The notes: a model not told the origin generated them from the sequence alone. A stretch of DNA of 64,000 nt from Panax quinquefolius (GCA_020205615.1 CM035153.1:77781571-77845570), one strand, 5' to 3'; positions 48,528 to 60,727 are shown, counted from the first letter of the stretch. A program made the numbers and translations.

Positions 48528-51183
48528 TGTGGCGCCCCAAATTAGGTCCATTCCATCCAACCCATTACGAAAGTCGCCAAATACATGATACGCAGAAATA
48601 ACTACAACTTTATTAATACATTTGTCGTGCAAAATACGACAACATATATCTTGTGAGTTTAAATACGATATTGCCATCTAGACAATATCCACACGCAAAT
48701 AAATCCCCATCATAATTATTGATACATTATTTTACAAAATGGTGAGGACTACTAAACAACTCTCTCTAGTACCTTCATTCCATACCCCGACTAGTACTCA
48801 TTACATTCTCGCCTCCCCGAGAAGAAAAATGGAACAAAAAGGAAAAGGGTGAGCTCAACTAGCCCGATAAATAATATTATGACTAAGATAATATACAACA
48901 AATTATCGTTAGTCTTCAATAGGAAAAAATCTAATAGAATACAATAGATGACCAGGTTTTAAATCAATCTTCGCAATGAAATAATAATTCATTAGAAGAG
49001 TTAAGTAGAGAATGCAAACTACTATCTTCTATATATGAATTTAAAAGTTCATCGTCGATATTTTATCCTGTAACATCAATCAATATATATATCGCAATCA
49101 AATATTCATCTTTGCACTACTGTGCCAAAGATATTCATCATTGGTCATGTTCATCTAAACACTGTTCATCTTTGCACTACGGCCAAAGATATTCATAAGA
49201 AATCATTCATCTTTGCACTACAGCCAAAGATATTAAATAATATCATCATTTAAGGTCGAGGATGATGAAAAATATTTTTAAAGAAAGCGAATCCGGTGAA
49301 ACAAAATGACAAGGATTAAGGATTAAGGATTCGTACTTTGTTTTATCTATGTCCAAAAATACCTCACAAATAATCATAGTGGTGTAAAATTCAAGAATGA
49401 TCAAAACATGGAAACAATTAAAGCTAGTATCCGTAATAGATATTTTGGACAAAAGAAGAAATTTCATTTTTGGTGAATAGTGTCAGTGATTCGTGAATAG
49501 TAATAGTATATATCGTGAATAGTAACTCAGACACCAAAAGATAGAAATTTCCCAAAAAAAACATCATTACGCAACCGTGAATAGTACTCGTGAATAGTAA
49601 CTTCGTGAATAGTAACTCATGAATAGTAACTCATGAATAGTAACTCATGAATATAAGTAACTACATGAAAAATTTCCAAATTTGATAAAAATTTCCAACC
49701 AATATTTCGGCAAGATAATGATATTGAAGAAATAATATCATTTTTGAATAAAATAACATCTCTTACCTCGAAAAGACAATACTTCTAGTTGAAACACAGG
49801 ATATAGGCTATGACTTGAACTTTTACCAGTAGCAAAGACTCAAAGTATACTCATAATACTCACAAGAATACGCTCGATAATATAGAGAGAAAACTTGGGT
49901 TTACGGTGTGATTTTTAATTCTAACCTAGGCACCCTATTTATAAGAAAATGCTTAGAACACCAAAGTAAAAATTTAATATAATATTCAACAACCAACCAA
50001 GCCCACCAAACATATCAAAAACATTTTCTAATTTAAATTATTTTATACTTCCAAAAATTAATTATTTGAACTTGAAAATTCAATAATTCATAATAAATAG
50101 CCCTTTTATCGAGAAAAATTGAATCTATCGATTTTTTATAGGAAATCCAATTCTCTACAACTTTGCGAAGAAAGTTTTCCAAATTCCAAACAAAAATTGA
50201 CCAGAAATCCACAAGCGGACAATTTACAATTTATAATCAAATTTCGGTCAAGAAATGGGGTCCACCAAACACATAAAACATGCTTTAAATATTTTTGATA
50301 ACAAAAATACTCCTCCACATATACTCATATATCCCACATTTATCGTAAAAATATCATCATTATTATATTATTAAAATATAATAATATATTTAAATGAATT
50401 ATTTTATCAAAAAAGATAAAATTTCAATTTTCAACAATTGTCACATTAAAAATTTTCTCCATCTATATCCACATAAAATCAATATTTTCCTCATCATATG
50501 AATCAATAATTAATTATTCACAAATAATATTACAGAATCACAATATTGACAACCGGCGGGTTCGAGAAAGAGGGGCTTTCAATAAGGATCTCTCCTTATT
50601 GTAGCGTATGATTAGGTGACCAAACCTCTCCTTAGACGCAGAACTTTCTAGACATTGCCAATAATGTTATCCAATAATATTATACCGATAATTTGAATTA
50701 TGTCCAGATAATGGAAAAAATCTTGTGTAATGACAATTATTGAAACAACAAGTATTATAAAATATCAACGCAGCAATTATTGAATCAATAAAATAAAATC
50801 TTTGAGCGATAATTACTTCGTAACAATTATTGAATAGTGCCTTTCACGTAAGAATCAATAATTGGTGCAATCCGCAATGCTTCTTGTTCAACAAGCGTGT
50901 ATTAGTGTGTTTTAACCAAAGGGTATTCCAACGATAATAGAATAACTACACCGTTATTTATAAACAAATATATTTGTCGCTTTTAAGTTATGGGGCCCAT
51001 TAAAAGGCTCGATCGTAAATACGAATATTCCTGACGATAATGAATATTTTATAACCACTTGCTTATTAAAATATTTGCGTATTTTACCCATAACTATCCA
51101 CATTAATCAAATCAACCCTTACTATTTCAAAATAATAAATAAAGGAAAATAAATTTCATTTATTAATAATTTGGGGTCTTACA
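48528..51183 (-). repeat. Array LTR c
   Basis: 2656 bp, same ends and internal repeats as LTRs a and b. About 90 bp around the 'aatattaatatatataaaa' stretch of LTRs a and b is missing near 49988. Confidence 0.92.
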
Positions 51184-53820
51184 ACCTCCCTCCTTATGAA
51201 ATTTCGTCCTCGAAATTGGCGTGCGATACTGGTATTTTGAAAAGATGAGAATACCTCGCTTTCATTTCCGTTTCCAACTCCCGGTCATTTCCTCAATTGC
51301 ATGTTTTCTCCACAAAACTTTAACTTGTGGTATAACCTCGATTACATAAGACATGTTCTTTCCTATCCAAGATCTTGACAGTACCTCCTCGACGTTAAGT
51401 CTTGGCTATCTCGTCCGATTCTAACTCAATGACATGGTTGGTCGTCCACATATTTACGTAACATCGATCACGTGAAAAGCGTTATGAACACGCTGCGTCA
51501 TACTTGGCGGTAAAATGAGTCTATAGGCCACAGTTCCTATTCGATCGAGAATTTCAAATGGATTAATAAATCGAAGGTTTGAGATTTCCTCACCTCACCG
51601 ATTATCGCTTTTGAAATAACAACTTCTTGCACCTCCTTCTTCAAATTCATCGACTCGGTGTGTGGCTTGCAAGCGACTTTAACTTTATCGATTAAAAAGT
51701 CGATTATACTCGTATATCATCACGTGGATACCTAGAGTTTTCATCTCCATCTCTATTATTTGTAAATTATATGAAATGAGTCTTTGACAATATCATTTTC
51801 GTACTTGTATACGATCTTCTACTCAACACGTCGCCTACCACGTTTCGCTTTTCCGGGATGGCATGGTCGAACATGTCTTTGAAATGGTTCTCCTCTTGAG
51901 TTCTTGAAGCTCTTCCCCATTCCTTGCTCTATTCAAATTTTGTATCTCTACGAGTCAATTGCGTTAATGGAATAGCGATTCGAGAATATCCGTCAACGAA
52001 TCTCACGATAATAACCAACTAAGCCTAGAAAGCTACGTATTTCGATTCTTGACTTAGGTTGTTCTTAAGCTGTGACTCATATCCCAACCTTGGATAAGAC
52101 GTTACAATGACACCTATCGGTTTACTATCGCATACGAATATGGTGTCCCCTACGGAGAATGCGGCTTTGGTGCATTCCACAAAGGAAGTTACCGGATAAA
52201 GGCTCGGTACCAAATTTATAGTTGAATTTTTAACTCACGAAGTTCAATAGGAGCCATTCGATATGAGATTTTACAAATGAGTTTTGTCTTTGGGTTCAAA
52301 GTCTATACAAAATTTAATATTAGGCTTTGGGAGTAAGCGAAGAAATTCTTCAACAAATACGTGAGAAAAATTAATAACAACAGGAATATTATTCAAATCG
52401 GCGTGTCTTTATTCAAATCCATAACATGGACTAAGAAAACTTGACATCCGTAATAAACGAATGACTTCATGGCTTGATAAGAAAATGTTTGACTACAATG
52501 GTTTGATTGCTTGAATTGAATAACAAAGGTTGCTTAGGAATATGAAAACTAACAACCTTACGAAAGTAATCAATTTCAAAGATGATGAGTAGTTAACCTT
52601 AAAATCACATCAAAAGCAAATATCTCTATAGAAATAAGGTTAATGAGATAATGTGATAGTGCCAACTGAATCAAGCAAGATTTCTAAACAACGGATGTAA
52701 TGAAAGTTTCTCCTAACGCAGATCTCCTTAAATAGGTCAAAGTATAATTTCTCCGTAGTCAAGTTCAAACGTTGAGCATAAGCAAGAGAGATAAAAGAAT
52801 GGGTAGAACCGGTATCTAGTAAGGTATAAACTTCGCAAGAATTTATAATTAACTAACCCGTGCTAACCGTTCGGGTTCCTCACATTTTGACCGGCCACGA
52901 CAAACGCGCTCTTCGAGGAACCGTTGACTTTGACTTTTCGGGACATCCTTTTGAGTCACCAATCCCGCCGGATTTGGGTTTCGATCCGCATACAATCTCG
53001 GCGATATGTCCTTCTTTTCCATAATTATAGCATACCTTAAACTATTCAGGCGCGTTTGGTGATATGTCCCTCTTTCCAAGATTTGTAACATACGACCAGT
53101 GGTCTTTCTCGTCCCTTGGAACCCGATTGCTCATTTGGCGCCGACGTCTTCACATGGTCGTTGTTGAATCTCCTCTTTTAAAATCTCCTCCCACTCGCTC
53201 GCTTCTATTTTCATGGCCACGATTACCACCGAGTGGTTACCGCCTTTGTCCGTATTCTTCTTTCTCCGTTGGTTATCGTTATTGGCCGACCGCGCTATCT
53301 TCTTGATATGATCCACGGTTATGGTCCCTCGGTTGAACGTACTCGTTATCTCGCTCTAACAACTAAGACTTGTTGACAACATCCGAATAGAGAGAAAATT
53401 TATGAGAAATGAGATCTTCGACGTATCGCCGGGTTTCAAACCTCTCGAAACATCCGCGTCATATGTTCCTCATTCTCCACCAAATGAGGTGCAAACGGAT
53501 AACTCATGAACTTTGCCTCGTCTTTGGGACACCGTCATGTTATTCGCTCGATCTAATAAACTCCACTTCCTTCATACGACGAATACTTTGTGGAAGTACT
53601 TGTCATTGAACTGCTTCAAACGTCTCCCATGACATCTTTGAGCCGAAAGTGGATGGAGGGTACGCTTCACGTGATTCCCACCGAGAATCTGCCTTGTTAC
53701 GGAACATAAAAAGTAGCGAATGGAACTTTCTGTTCCTCCATGCATCCCAAGACATCGAATATCTTGGTAATTTGTTTGACCACGCGTCTCGCCTTTAATC
53801 GGATCCCGCTTTCCCGGATA
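51184..53820 (-). pseudogene. Array unit 3 internal region, truncated
   Basis: Same layout as units 1 and 2 up to about 53820, where homology ends about 455 bp before the expected primer site. Minus-strand remains: chromodomain 51710–51210, RNase H end about 51840, RT thumb about 52045–51960, protease about 52690–52385, gag knuckle about 53045–53000. A fourth LTR is absent. Confidence 0.85.
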
Positions 53821-53831
53821 TGGTGCAAAGC

Positions 53832-53970
53832 ACTAAAGTGCGATAAATAAAGCATTAGTATACATCTATTCAATGTAAATGCAATATTCACACATAAGCA
53901 AATAAAAGTTTTGAAAAGCTTGAATAGCGGCTTAAGCCTTCTTCTTTGGAGTCCCTAGCAGAAGTCGCCA
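53832..53970 (-). other. T1 primer-binding site and leader start
   Basis: Primer site TGGCGACTTCTGCTAGGGAC at 53970–53951 on the minus strand, followed by leader to 53832, matching T2 19887–20060. About 240 bp of leader between here and 37034 is missing compared with T2. Confidence 0.8.
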
Positions 53971-53973
53971 CCT

Positions 53974-54812
53974 TTCGACGTCGAGATTTTTATTTGTCCT
54001 TTCGTTCTTGTCGATTGGTGTTCTCATTTTAGGTGAGATTTGTTTGAAAAGGTCCGGCATGTATATGTCGATGATTTGATTATTAGAGTTTCCAGTTGGT
54101 ATTTTTAAATGGTTGCACCAACTCAACTGAGAAAAGGTTTGCACAAAGACCCAATGATTTGACCTTTGTTTAATTGGTTTGAGAAACTAAAATTCTTTAG
54201 GGTCCGAGGGCTTGATTAAGCGGAAGGAAGGTGTTAGGCACCCCGACTTTCGTGATAACATGGTTACCACCACTTTTCATTAAACCTTAATCTATGTATA
54301 TGTGTGTGTGTGCGGTTGTCACATTAATGTGGATGAATTGTGTTGAGATGATGTTAATATTATTTTAAGGTGACAATGACAATTTTTCCCCCACTTGGGT
54401 CACTCGGCTTTTTGGGCGTATGTAGTAGTCGTTTCTCAGGGTTTTTTCTAAGAATAAGCTGATGTGAATGCTGAATGTCCTAAGGGTTATCTTCGAGGTG
54501 GCTTGACCTCTCGGGGTTATCTCGGGGGGTTGAATCGAGTATCTCGAGGTTGTCTTTGGGGTTGGAACTATCTTTTCCAAGGTTATCTCCGAACTTGAGG
54601 CCCTGAATCACTCGGGGTTATCTCCGAGGTTGGGCTGGATCACCTAGAGTTATCTCCGGATTGAAACTAAGCCTCTCGGGGTTATCTCTCGATTGAAAAT
54701 GGACCTCCGGGGTTGTCTCCGGGGTTGAAACTGATATGAATTTGATGATTATCTCGTAAGATGATTACGCCTCCTACTGGGGTTAGTAAATGAGAACGTA
54801 AAATTTCGAGTG
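53974..54812 (-). repeat. LTR B: 5' LTR of T1, internally deleted
   Basis: In element direction it begins within (TA)n at about 54812 with ACTCGAAATTTTACG (the LTR start block), runs through the GAGATAACC motif array (54730–54400) and then joins directly, at about 54365, to the LTR 3' part. The middle third (GC-rich tract, TATA, TA tracts) seen in T2's LTRs is missing. Confidence 0.8.
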
Positions 54813-54942
54813 TATATATATATATATAAGTGGTAAACGCTCGGATGTTCTATCTAGGCTCAATCGAATTCGAGTTCGATGCTATATAAAAGAAGTAAAA
54901 GCTCGGATATTTTATCCAAGCTCAATTGAGTTTTTGAGTTGA

Positions 54943-55003
<61 letters not shown>

Positions 55004-56168
55004 AAATAAAAAGCTACTGATCGACGATAAAGGCATACCCACTCAAAAAGAATCTCAACATTAGTATATATAAAGATATAAAAGTAGTAGAAATTTTAAA
55101 TATCCTGAAATATCTTATAGTGGGCTACCAAGAAGACTTTAGATAGCTTTAGATGCGTGAAAGCTCGTTTCCATCATTTAAACTTGGTATATGTTACAAA
55201 ACATGATCTTACAAGTGTTTAAAAAGAAGAATCACTCAGTTTAGAGCACTCTAACCGGGGTTAGAGGTGAAATGGATAGAGTTTTATCTCATTTCTCATT
55301 TTTTTTTCTTTTCAAATGAGTGCCAGAGTTCATATTTAAAGATTAGATGGTCGTGAAGTTAACTTCATGAGTCATGCAGTCACCTACGGCTCCACAATTG
55401 TACTTGTGGGTGTCAAGGTTGCCCAAGTCATGCAGTCCCATCGTCTCAAGTACTTGCACTTTGGCTACATGTTATTCGTTCGAACCATCATAACTTTCAA
55501 TTCTAAGCCCGATATAAGAGTGTTATACCTTTTGAAAAGGCTATTTTCGAGAGCCACACGGTGACATGGGATTAGAGGTTGTACGAAGCCCGGAAGATGA
55601 GTCCATTACTTGATCTCCAAGTCTTCAAAGTGTATCCGTTGTCTTTGTCTTGTGCAGTTATCACTCGGGATTTGAGCTATGGTTCTTGTGGGACACCTTG
55701 GTACGTAGTTTGAATTGAATTTTGTTGAGACGACTTTGGTGTGATGTTGAGGTGTCAAAATGATAATTTTCCTCCCACAGGGGTCATCTCCAGATTTGGC
55801 GAAGATGTAGTAGTCATTTCTCAGGGTTATCTCTGAGATTGGGTTGCTGTGGATGCTGAATGTCTTCAGGGTTATCTCTGAGGTTAGCTTCACCTACCGT
55901 GGTTATCTTTGGGGTTTAAGCGAGTATCCGGGGTTGTCTCTAGGTTAAAACTAACTTTTCTGGGTTATCTCTGGAACTTGAATTGTATCCCTCGGGGTTA
56001 TCTCCGAGGTAGAAACTAGATCTCCTAGGGTTGTCTCAGAGATTGAAAACCGGACTTCTCGGGGTTATCTCCGTGGTTGAAACCGACATAACTTCTAGGG
56101 TTATCTCTAGAAGACGATTGCGCTCTCCCGTAGAGTTAGTAACAGAGCGCCAAAATTTCCGGTGTGTC
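54813..56168 (-). repeat. LTR A: 3' LTR of element T0, truncated
   Basis: In element direction it starts at about 56168 (GACACACCGGAAATTTT, having lost the TG), runs through the motif array (56110–55740) and the middle part (near 55600–55140), and ends inside a long (TA)n at 54945–55000 with more TA to 54811. The 3' third is absent and LTR B begins there. Confidence 0.8.
54945..55000. repeat. (TA)n microsatellite at the LTR A / LTR B fusion
   Basis: About 28 uninterrupted TA units. A shorter (TA)n at 54811–54828 marks the actual switch from LTR A to LTR B sequence. Confidence 0.9.
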
Positions 56169-58070
56169 TGAGATGCCCTCTTTATCATATTCATGCGGTG
56201 TAATGGCATGGATAGGATAAAGAATACTAGACACTTGAAATATGACAAGATAAGAATGATGCAATGTTATGTTTAATGTTGTTCGTTGAATAATTTCCAA
56301 TGGGATGTGATAACTACCAGTTCGCCGCTTCGCCGGAGATTAGAGTTGTCAATGATGACCCTATTGAAGCGCCTTGATGTCTACTTGATCGGTAGTTTCT
56401 AAAGCTCTTATCACTTTGGAATCTCCATGATAAAACACCGGGTAATTATCAGCGGTTTGGAATGTCAACTAGTTCTATCTCGAGCTTCGATTTGCCGGCA
56501 AGTTATAGAGATGTCTTAAAATCTTTGGAGTGGAGGTTTCTCCAATATTGAGACCACAGACGTTGACATTGGTGTTATCACCAAAGTCCTTAATCCTTTG
56601 TCTGTGCTTTCCATCGAAGATGGTCTTCTCTTTTGCGAGTGACTCTAGAGGATTATGTTTGGATTATTGGGGATCTATATAACAGATTCCATCATCGATC
56701 TTCCCCGATGAGGAAGGTTTTCCATGGTTTGTATCATCAGGTCTCTCTGATGGCCTGCTAGAGTTATTGCCAACGATTTGTAATATCGAGTTGCTTGATC
56801 CTCATTGAAGTAGTTTTCAATGACCGACATCATCATATCACTTTTAATTCTTCGTTGGAGTTATTGCCAATGGTTGGTAATATTAGGTCGCCTAATCCTT
56901 GTTAAAATAGCTTTCAATGACTTAGGATGTCCGAAATCTCCGCTAGGATTTATTTCGACTAGATGTATGCTTTTGATTGCAATTATAACCCTAGGTTGAT
57001 GGCATCGGACCTTCGCGATCTTGTTGTGAGGTAGCTTTCAATAGCTTTGATCATCGGCTCTGTAAACCACAGATCTGGGTGAATAACAATGATTGATATG
57101 TAGACTGTTAGTTTGGTCTCTCGAAATCGATTTCAGCTTCTCCGCTTAATCGCGCGTAACATTTTTTTTTCTGATTTGACTTTTTAGCTTCGGGACCTCC
57201 TTTGCAACTCAAATTTGATCAAGCTTATAGGGGTGGGGACCACCCAAGGTAGGCCATAAAGTAGACCGCATGGTATTGTCATGAGTTGACTAACGGCCAC
57301 CGCATGAGTTGACCATGACCACCCGTGGGTTATAAATAACTCACTTGCCCCCCCCTTTCACAAGTCATTTTTAAGTTGAAACCGCAAAGAGAATCCGAGA
57401 TTTCATCTTTAGATCTCTTGAGTTCAAAGTTGCTTTCTTCAAAATGTCACCGTACAATCATTATGCACTTATCCTGGTAACATTTACATTTTTTCTTTTC
57501 TAGTTTTCACCAGTTGGAAAGTGAGATATCATATAGAATGCTTCAAAACACATAGTAGTGAATATGCAAGCTCATATGACTTGATAAAAATTATTCTACG
57601 ATGAAATGTTAGTATTTTACCATGCTAAGCGTATTGATGTGAAAAAAATTGACTTTTGAAACAATCATATTAACACCCTTTTCTCGCTATTTTTTCATCA
57701 TATTTGAGGACAAATGAGCAAAGGTATTGAAGCAAAGTAATCTTGGTAATTAGGCTACCCTTAAGGATATGACTTTGATGTTTTTCATGCATATAGGATG
57801 TTTACAACTTTAAGTTAGTGTATTAACTCTTGAATGGCCACCTACAATCGCCTACATGTATGTGGATAGTCCTTTTTACAAAGGAGATTGACGAACTTTT
57901 TTCACAAGTCTAGGTATTTAATGATCATGCATTTCTAACTCTATTGTAGATGTATGTTAAAGTAATGCATGCATGCATATAGCTATCAATTGAATTTAAT
58001 GAGCTCTATGTTAGAATTTACCACACCCTTTATGAGGAGATTTAAGGACTTTTGTCCGGATATATAGATT
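56169..58070 (-). mobile_element. T0: 3' region of a Tat-like element
   Basis: Matches T2 30960–32786 in reverse: the polypurine block (56184–56169), the block around 'ggataaagaatactagacac' (56214), and the non-coding region to about 58065 ('tccggatatata'). It shows that LTR A is a 3' LTR. No ORF is supported. The coding part of T0 is missing at the NUPT boundary. Confidence 0.8.
56760..57060 (-). repeat. About 110-bp tandem repeats in T0 3' region
   Basis: Two clear units (starting near 56760 and 56870: GAGTTATTGCCAA…GTAATAT…TTTCAATGAC) and a weaker third (to about 57050). They lie where T2 has its about 75-bp array, showing fast change of this region. Confidence 0.7.
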
Positions 58071-58087
58071 AATATCCTTTTTGGATT

Positions 58088-58120
58088 GACCTCGTACTTT
58101 CGTTAATACAAAGGAGGTCA
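58088..58120. terminator. Plastid inverted repeat downstream of petG
   Basis: GACCTC and GAGGTC arms separated by about 21 bases (perhaps with a few more pairs). In plastids such hairpins stabilise 3' ends of transcripts. petG itself is not present. Confidence 0.5.
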
Positions 58121-58183
58121 AATTTAGATTGCTATTCAAGTTAGTGAAGCTATTTCACGATCTAAGAATAAGAAGGATGAAAT

Positions 58184-58258
58184 CACGCTCTGTTGGATTT
58201 GAACCTACGACATTGGGTTTTTAGAGACCCGCGTTCTACCAAACTGAACTAAGAGCGC
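58184..58258 (-). pseudogene. trnW-CCA: trnW-CCA plastid tRNA, decayed
   Basis: Plastid tryptophan tRNA by sequence and position next to trnP. The acceptor stem GCGCTCT/AGAGCGT is intact. The anticodon loop reads CTCTAAAA, so the CCA anticodon appears as CTA, and the loop has one extra A. One T-stem pair is also lost (GTAGG with CCAAC). Not expected to work. Confidence 0.9.
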
Positions 58259-58391
58259 TTTCTTATCAAAAAGATAAGACTATAAAGAAACCTTTTAAAC
58301 CCCAATACATCTTTGAATGAAAGATTATATATGTCCAATTTGAATCGACCTCAATTAATCCCTCGTTACTGCTCAACGGAGAAGTAATAGG

Positions 58392-58463
58392 TAGGGATGA
58401 CAGGATTTGAACCCGTGACATTTTGTACCCAAAACAAACGCTACCAAGCTGCGCTACATCCCT
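58392..58463 (-). pseudogene. trnP-UGG: trnP-UGG plastid tRNA, near intact
   Basis: Acceptor stem AGGGATG/CATCCCT, anticodon loop TTTGGGT (anticodon TGG) and T arm are all present. At 72 nt it seems two bases shorter than the plastid gene as I remember it, with the loss in the D stem (GTAGCGTTTG where GTAGCGCGTTTG is usual). Confidence 0.88.
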
Positions 58464-58851
58464 TCAATCGGTCTACAATGTCATCAGAGAGAATTCTATC
58501 TTGTTTTCCACATCGTTATTTCTTCCATTGATATATACAATTTATCTGGACATTTCGTCTTTTTGGTCTCATTTATTATATAATAATTGTAAAAGACTTA
58601 TTTATATACATATGAAATACGGAATGGAACCCGTCGTAAAAATAAATGAGTATTTTCGGGAATGCTCGGGGACTTTTTTATGTTGTTTTAAGAAAATCTT
58701 ATTCACCGGATCGTTGTACATTTCCATTTGAATTAGGGATTGCGTGTACAACTATAAGCGGTCCTTAACTGCATATGCATCTGATCATATATGTATTACC
58801 ATTATATATTACAATAGAATATATATTACAATAAAAGAAGGAGGTTTTTCA

Positions 58852-59016
58852 ATGCGAGATCTAAAAACATATCTCTCCGTGGCACCGGTATTAAGTACTC
58901 TATGGTTCGGGTCTTTAGCAGGTCTATTGATAGAGATTAATCATTTTTTCCCAGATGCGTTGACATTCCCTTTTTTGATTCTAGTTATTGACACAGTAAC
59001 GAATAACAAAGATTAG
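58852..59016 (+). pseudogene. psaJ: psaJ, photosystem I subunit IX, altered end
   Basis: Small one-helix photosystem I protein of thylakoids. The frame from ATG 58852 gives [20 protein letters not shown] and [18 protein letters not shown], nearly the normal sequence, with a His where Arg is usual. A small deletion in the last codons removes the normal stop near codon 44, so the frame runs on to TAG 59014–59016 (54 residues instead of about 42–44). A ribosome site (AGGAGG, 58840) from the plastid is retained. Confidence 0.93.
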
Positions 59017-59425
59017 GGATACAATTAAATATCTGTGACTAATCCTTTGCCCCCCTTTTTTTTCTTTTTTTTCCCTTTTCTTTTTAGAATAAGGAGGAAA
59101 GAAAAAAAGAAAAGTAAATAGCCGCTTGCCAGACTTGGGTTCAAGTTCGAATTAAATAGGAATGTAGGTAGAATAAACAATGTGGAGTCTAGGTCTAGGC
59201 AAGGCTCTTATACAAGATACTTAAATGTAAATGAAATACTGTACTATGATTTGAAATTTAGTTTAGAAATCTTTGTATATTATTTACTATATTGATTGTA
59301 GCGAAATCTTTCATAATTAGATTTCAAGTTAGTAACTTCTATTTTTTCCTTCCTTTCTTCTTCTTTGTTTCAGATCGAAAATAGAAGAGTTGAGTAAATC
59401 AAAATCAAAAAGAAAAAGGAGGTTC

Positions 59426-59627
59426 ATGGCCAAGGGAAGGATGTCCGAATAACCGTTATTTTGGAATGTACCAGTTGTGTTCGAAACGGTGTTAATAAGG
59501 TATCAACAAGTATTTCCAGATATATTACACAAAAAGAACCGGCACAATACGCCTAATCGATTGGAATTGAGAAAATTTCTGTCCATATTGTTACAAATAT
59601 ACGATTCATGGGGAGATAAAGAAATAG
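59426..59627 (+). pseudogene. rpl33: rpl33, plastid ribosomal protein L33, frameshifted
   Basis: Start ATG 59426 gives MAKGRMSE then stop, because one base is missing after codon 4. The body is in shifted frames ([43 protein letters not shown]-like end) up to TAG 59625–59627. Further shifts lie near 59533 and 59575. G-to-A and C-to-T changes fit decay in the nucleus. Confidence 0.93.
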
Positions 59628-59793
59628 ATCAAATCGAGCGCTGTATGTAACCCTTCCTTGGAAGGGAAAAAAAATTACATTATATATATAACATATTTAA
59701 ATATAAACAAACCAAATCCTATTTATTTATTCTAATTCATTTTAGATCCCACCGAAATAGGATTTTCGAGATAAGGAATACAGATAAACAAAC

Positions 59794-60104
59794 CATGGAT
59801 AAATCCAAGTGACCTTTTCTTAAATCCAAGCGATCTTTTCAGTAGGCGTTTGCCCGATTCGATCCAATCGGGGATAGAATTGATTATAGAAACATGAGTT
59901 TAATTAGTCGATTTATTTGTGAACAAGGAAAAATATTATCTAGAAGGGTGAATAGATTGACCTTGAAACAACAACGATTAATTACTATTGCTATAAAACA
60001 AGCTCGTATTTTATCTTTGTTACCTTTTCTTAATAATGATAAATAATTTGAAAGAACCGAGTCGACCGCTAGAACTGCTGGTCTTAGAGCCAGAAAAAAA
60101 ATAG
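59794..60104 (+). pseudogene. rps18: rps18, plastid ribosomal protein S18, broken
   Basis: ATG 59794 gives MDKSK followed by TGA, where CGA is usual (C-to-T in a CG). After frameshifts near 59842–59865 the central part is well kept: [49 protein letters not shown] replaces CAA after DK. The end FERTESTARTAGLRARKK stops at TAG 60102–60104. Confidence 0.93.
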
Positions 60105-60342
60105 ACTTACTCTTTCTTCACTTGAATCAAAATTCCAATCCGAACTCAAACGCGGGTTGATGTTTTGTTCGAAAAATATGAAATCCAGATTTGATTATCG
60201 TGTCGTAAAAAAAAAAAGAATCGGGAAGAATAAATCCTTTTTTTTGAGTGTGTTCATTCATTTTACTACTTTAGTTTAGCATATTTTATCATATTAATTT
60301 TGTCTCTACCCTCCCGGAGTTCATTCTCCGGGGAACTCTCAT

Positions 60343-60727
60343 TTAAATTATTACGGTGGATTCTTTCCAATCTACTTTTTTTATGATCTCATTGGAAATC
60401 ATATAAAGGCAATTTATATTTGATATAGCTATTTGTGCAAGTATTTTACGATTAAGAAGTAACTCGTTTTTTATACAGATCGTGTATTAATCTACTATAA
60501 CTATAGGATACCCCCTTCACGAATTTCTGCGTTTATTCGAGTGATCCACAAACGATGAAAATTTCTCTTTGCCGATCCTTATCCCGATGAGACGAAACCA
60601 AAGCTCTTATTTTCTGTTGAGTAATTGTTCGAGTAAGCCTTGAATGAGCCCCTCGAAAGGTTGATGTAAATAAACGATTTTTTGTTCTACGTCTCCGAGC
60701 TATATATCCCCGTCTAATTCTGGTCAT
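60343..60727 (-). pseudogene. rpl20: rpl20, plastid ribosomal protein L20, frameshifted
   Basis: Start ATG at 60727. The frame gives [35 protein letters not shown] and [13 protein letters not shown], then shifts near 60570 and stops at 60533. The rest continues in other frames to the expected TAA at 60343–60345. Total length (385 bp) is close to the normal gene of about 128 codons. Confidence 0.92.

Larger units (their letters stand above)
37035..53820 (-). mobile_element. Tandem LTR-sharing array of a pol-deleted Tekay-like element
   Basis: Minus-strand array: LTR a (37035–39687), internal (39688–42745), LTR b (42746–45461), internal (45462–48527), LTR c (48528–51183), internal (51184–53820, truncated). 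The unit repeats every 5.7–5.8 kb. Each junction has the correct parts: primer site on one side, purine-rich tract on the other. All three internal regions carry the same reduced gene set (gag, protease, RT thumb, RNase H tail, integrase end with chromodomain) and lack the RT catalytic core. The array interrupts the leader of T1. LTR-to-LTR unequal recombination is the simplest origin. Confidence 0.9.

Noticed and set aside
52025..52213. 62-codon minus-strand frame in array unit 3
   Set aside because: It lies in the remnant just before the RT thumb and has no RT motif, so I do not count it as a retained RT palm.
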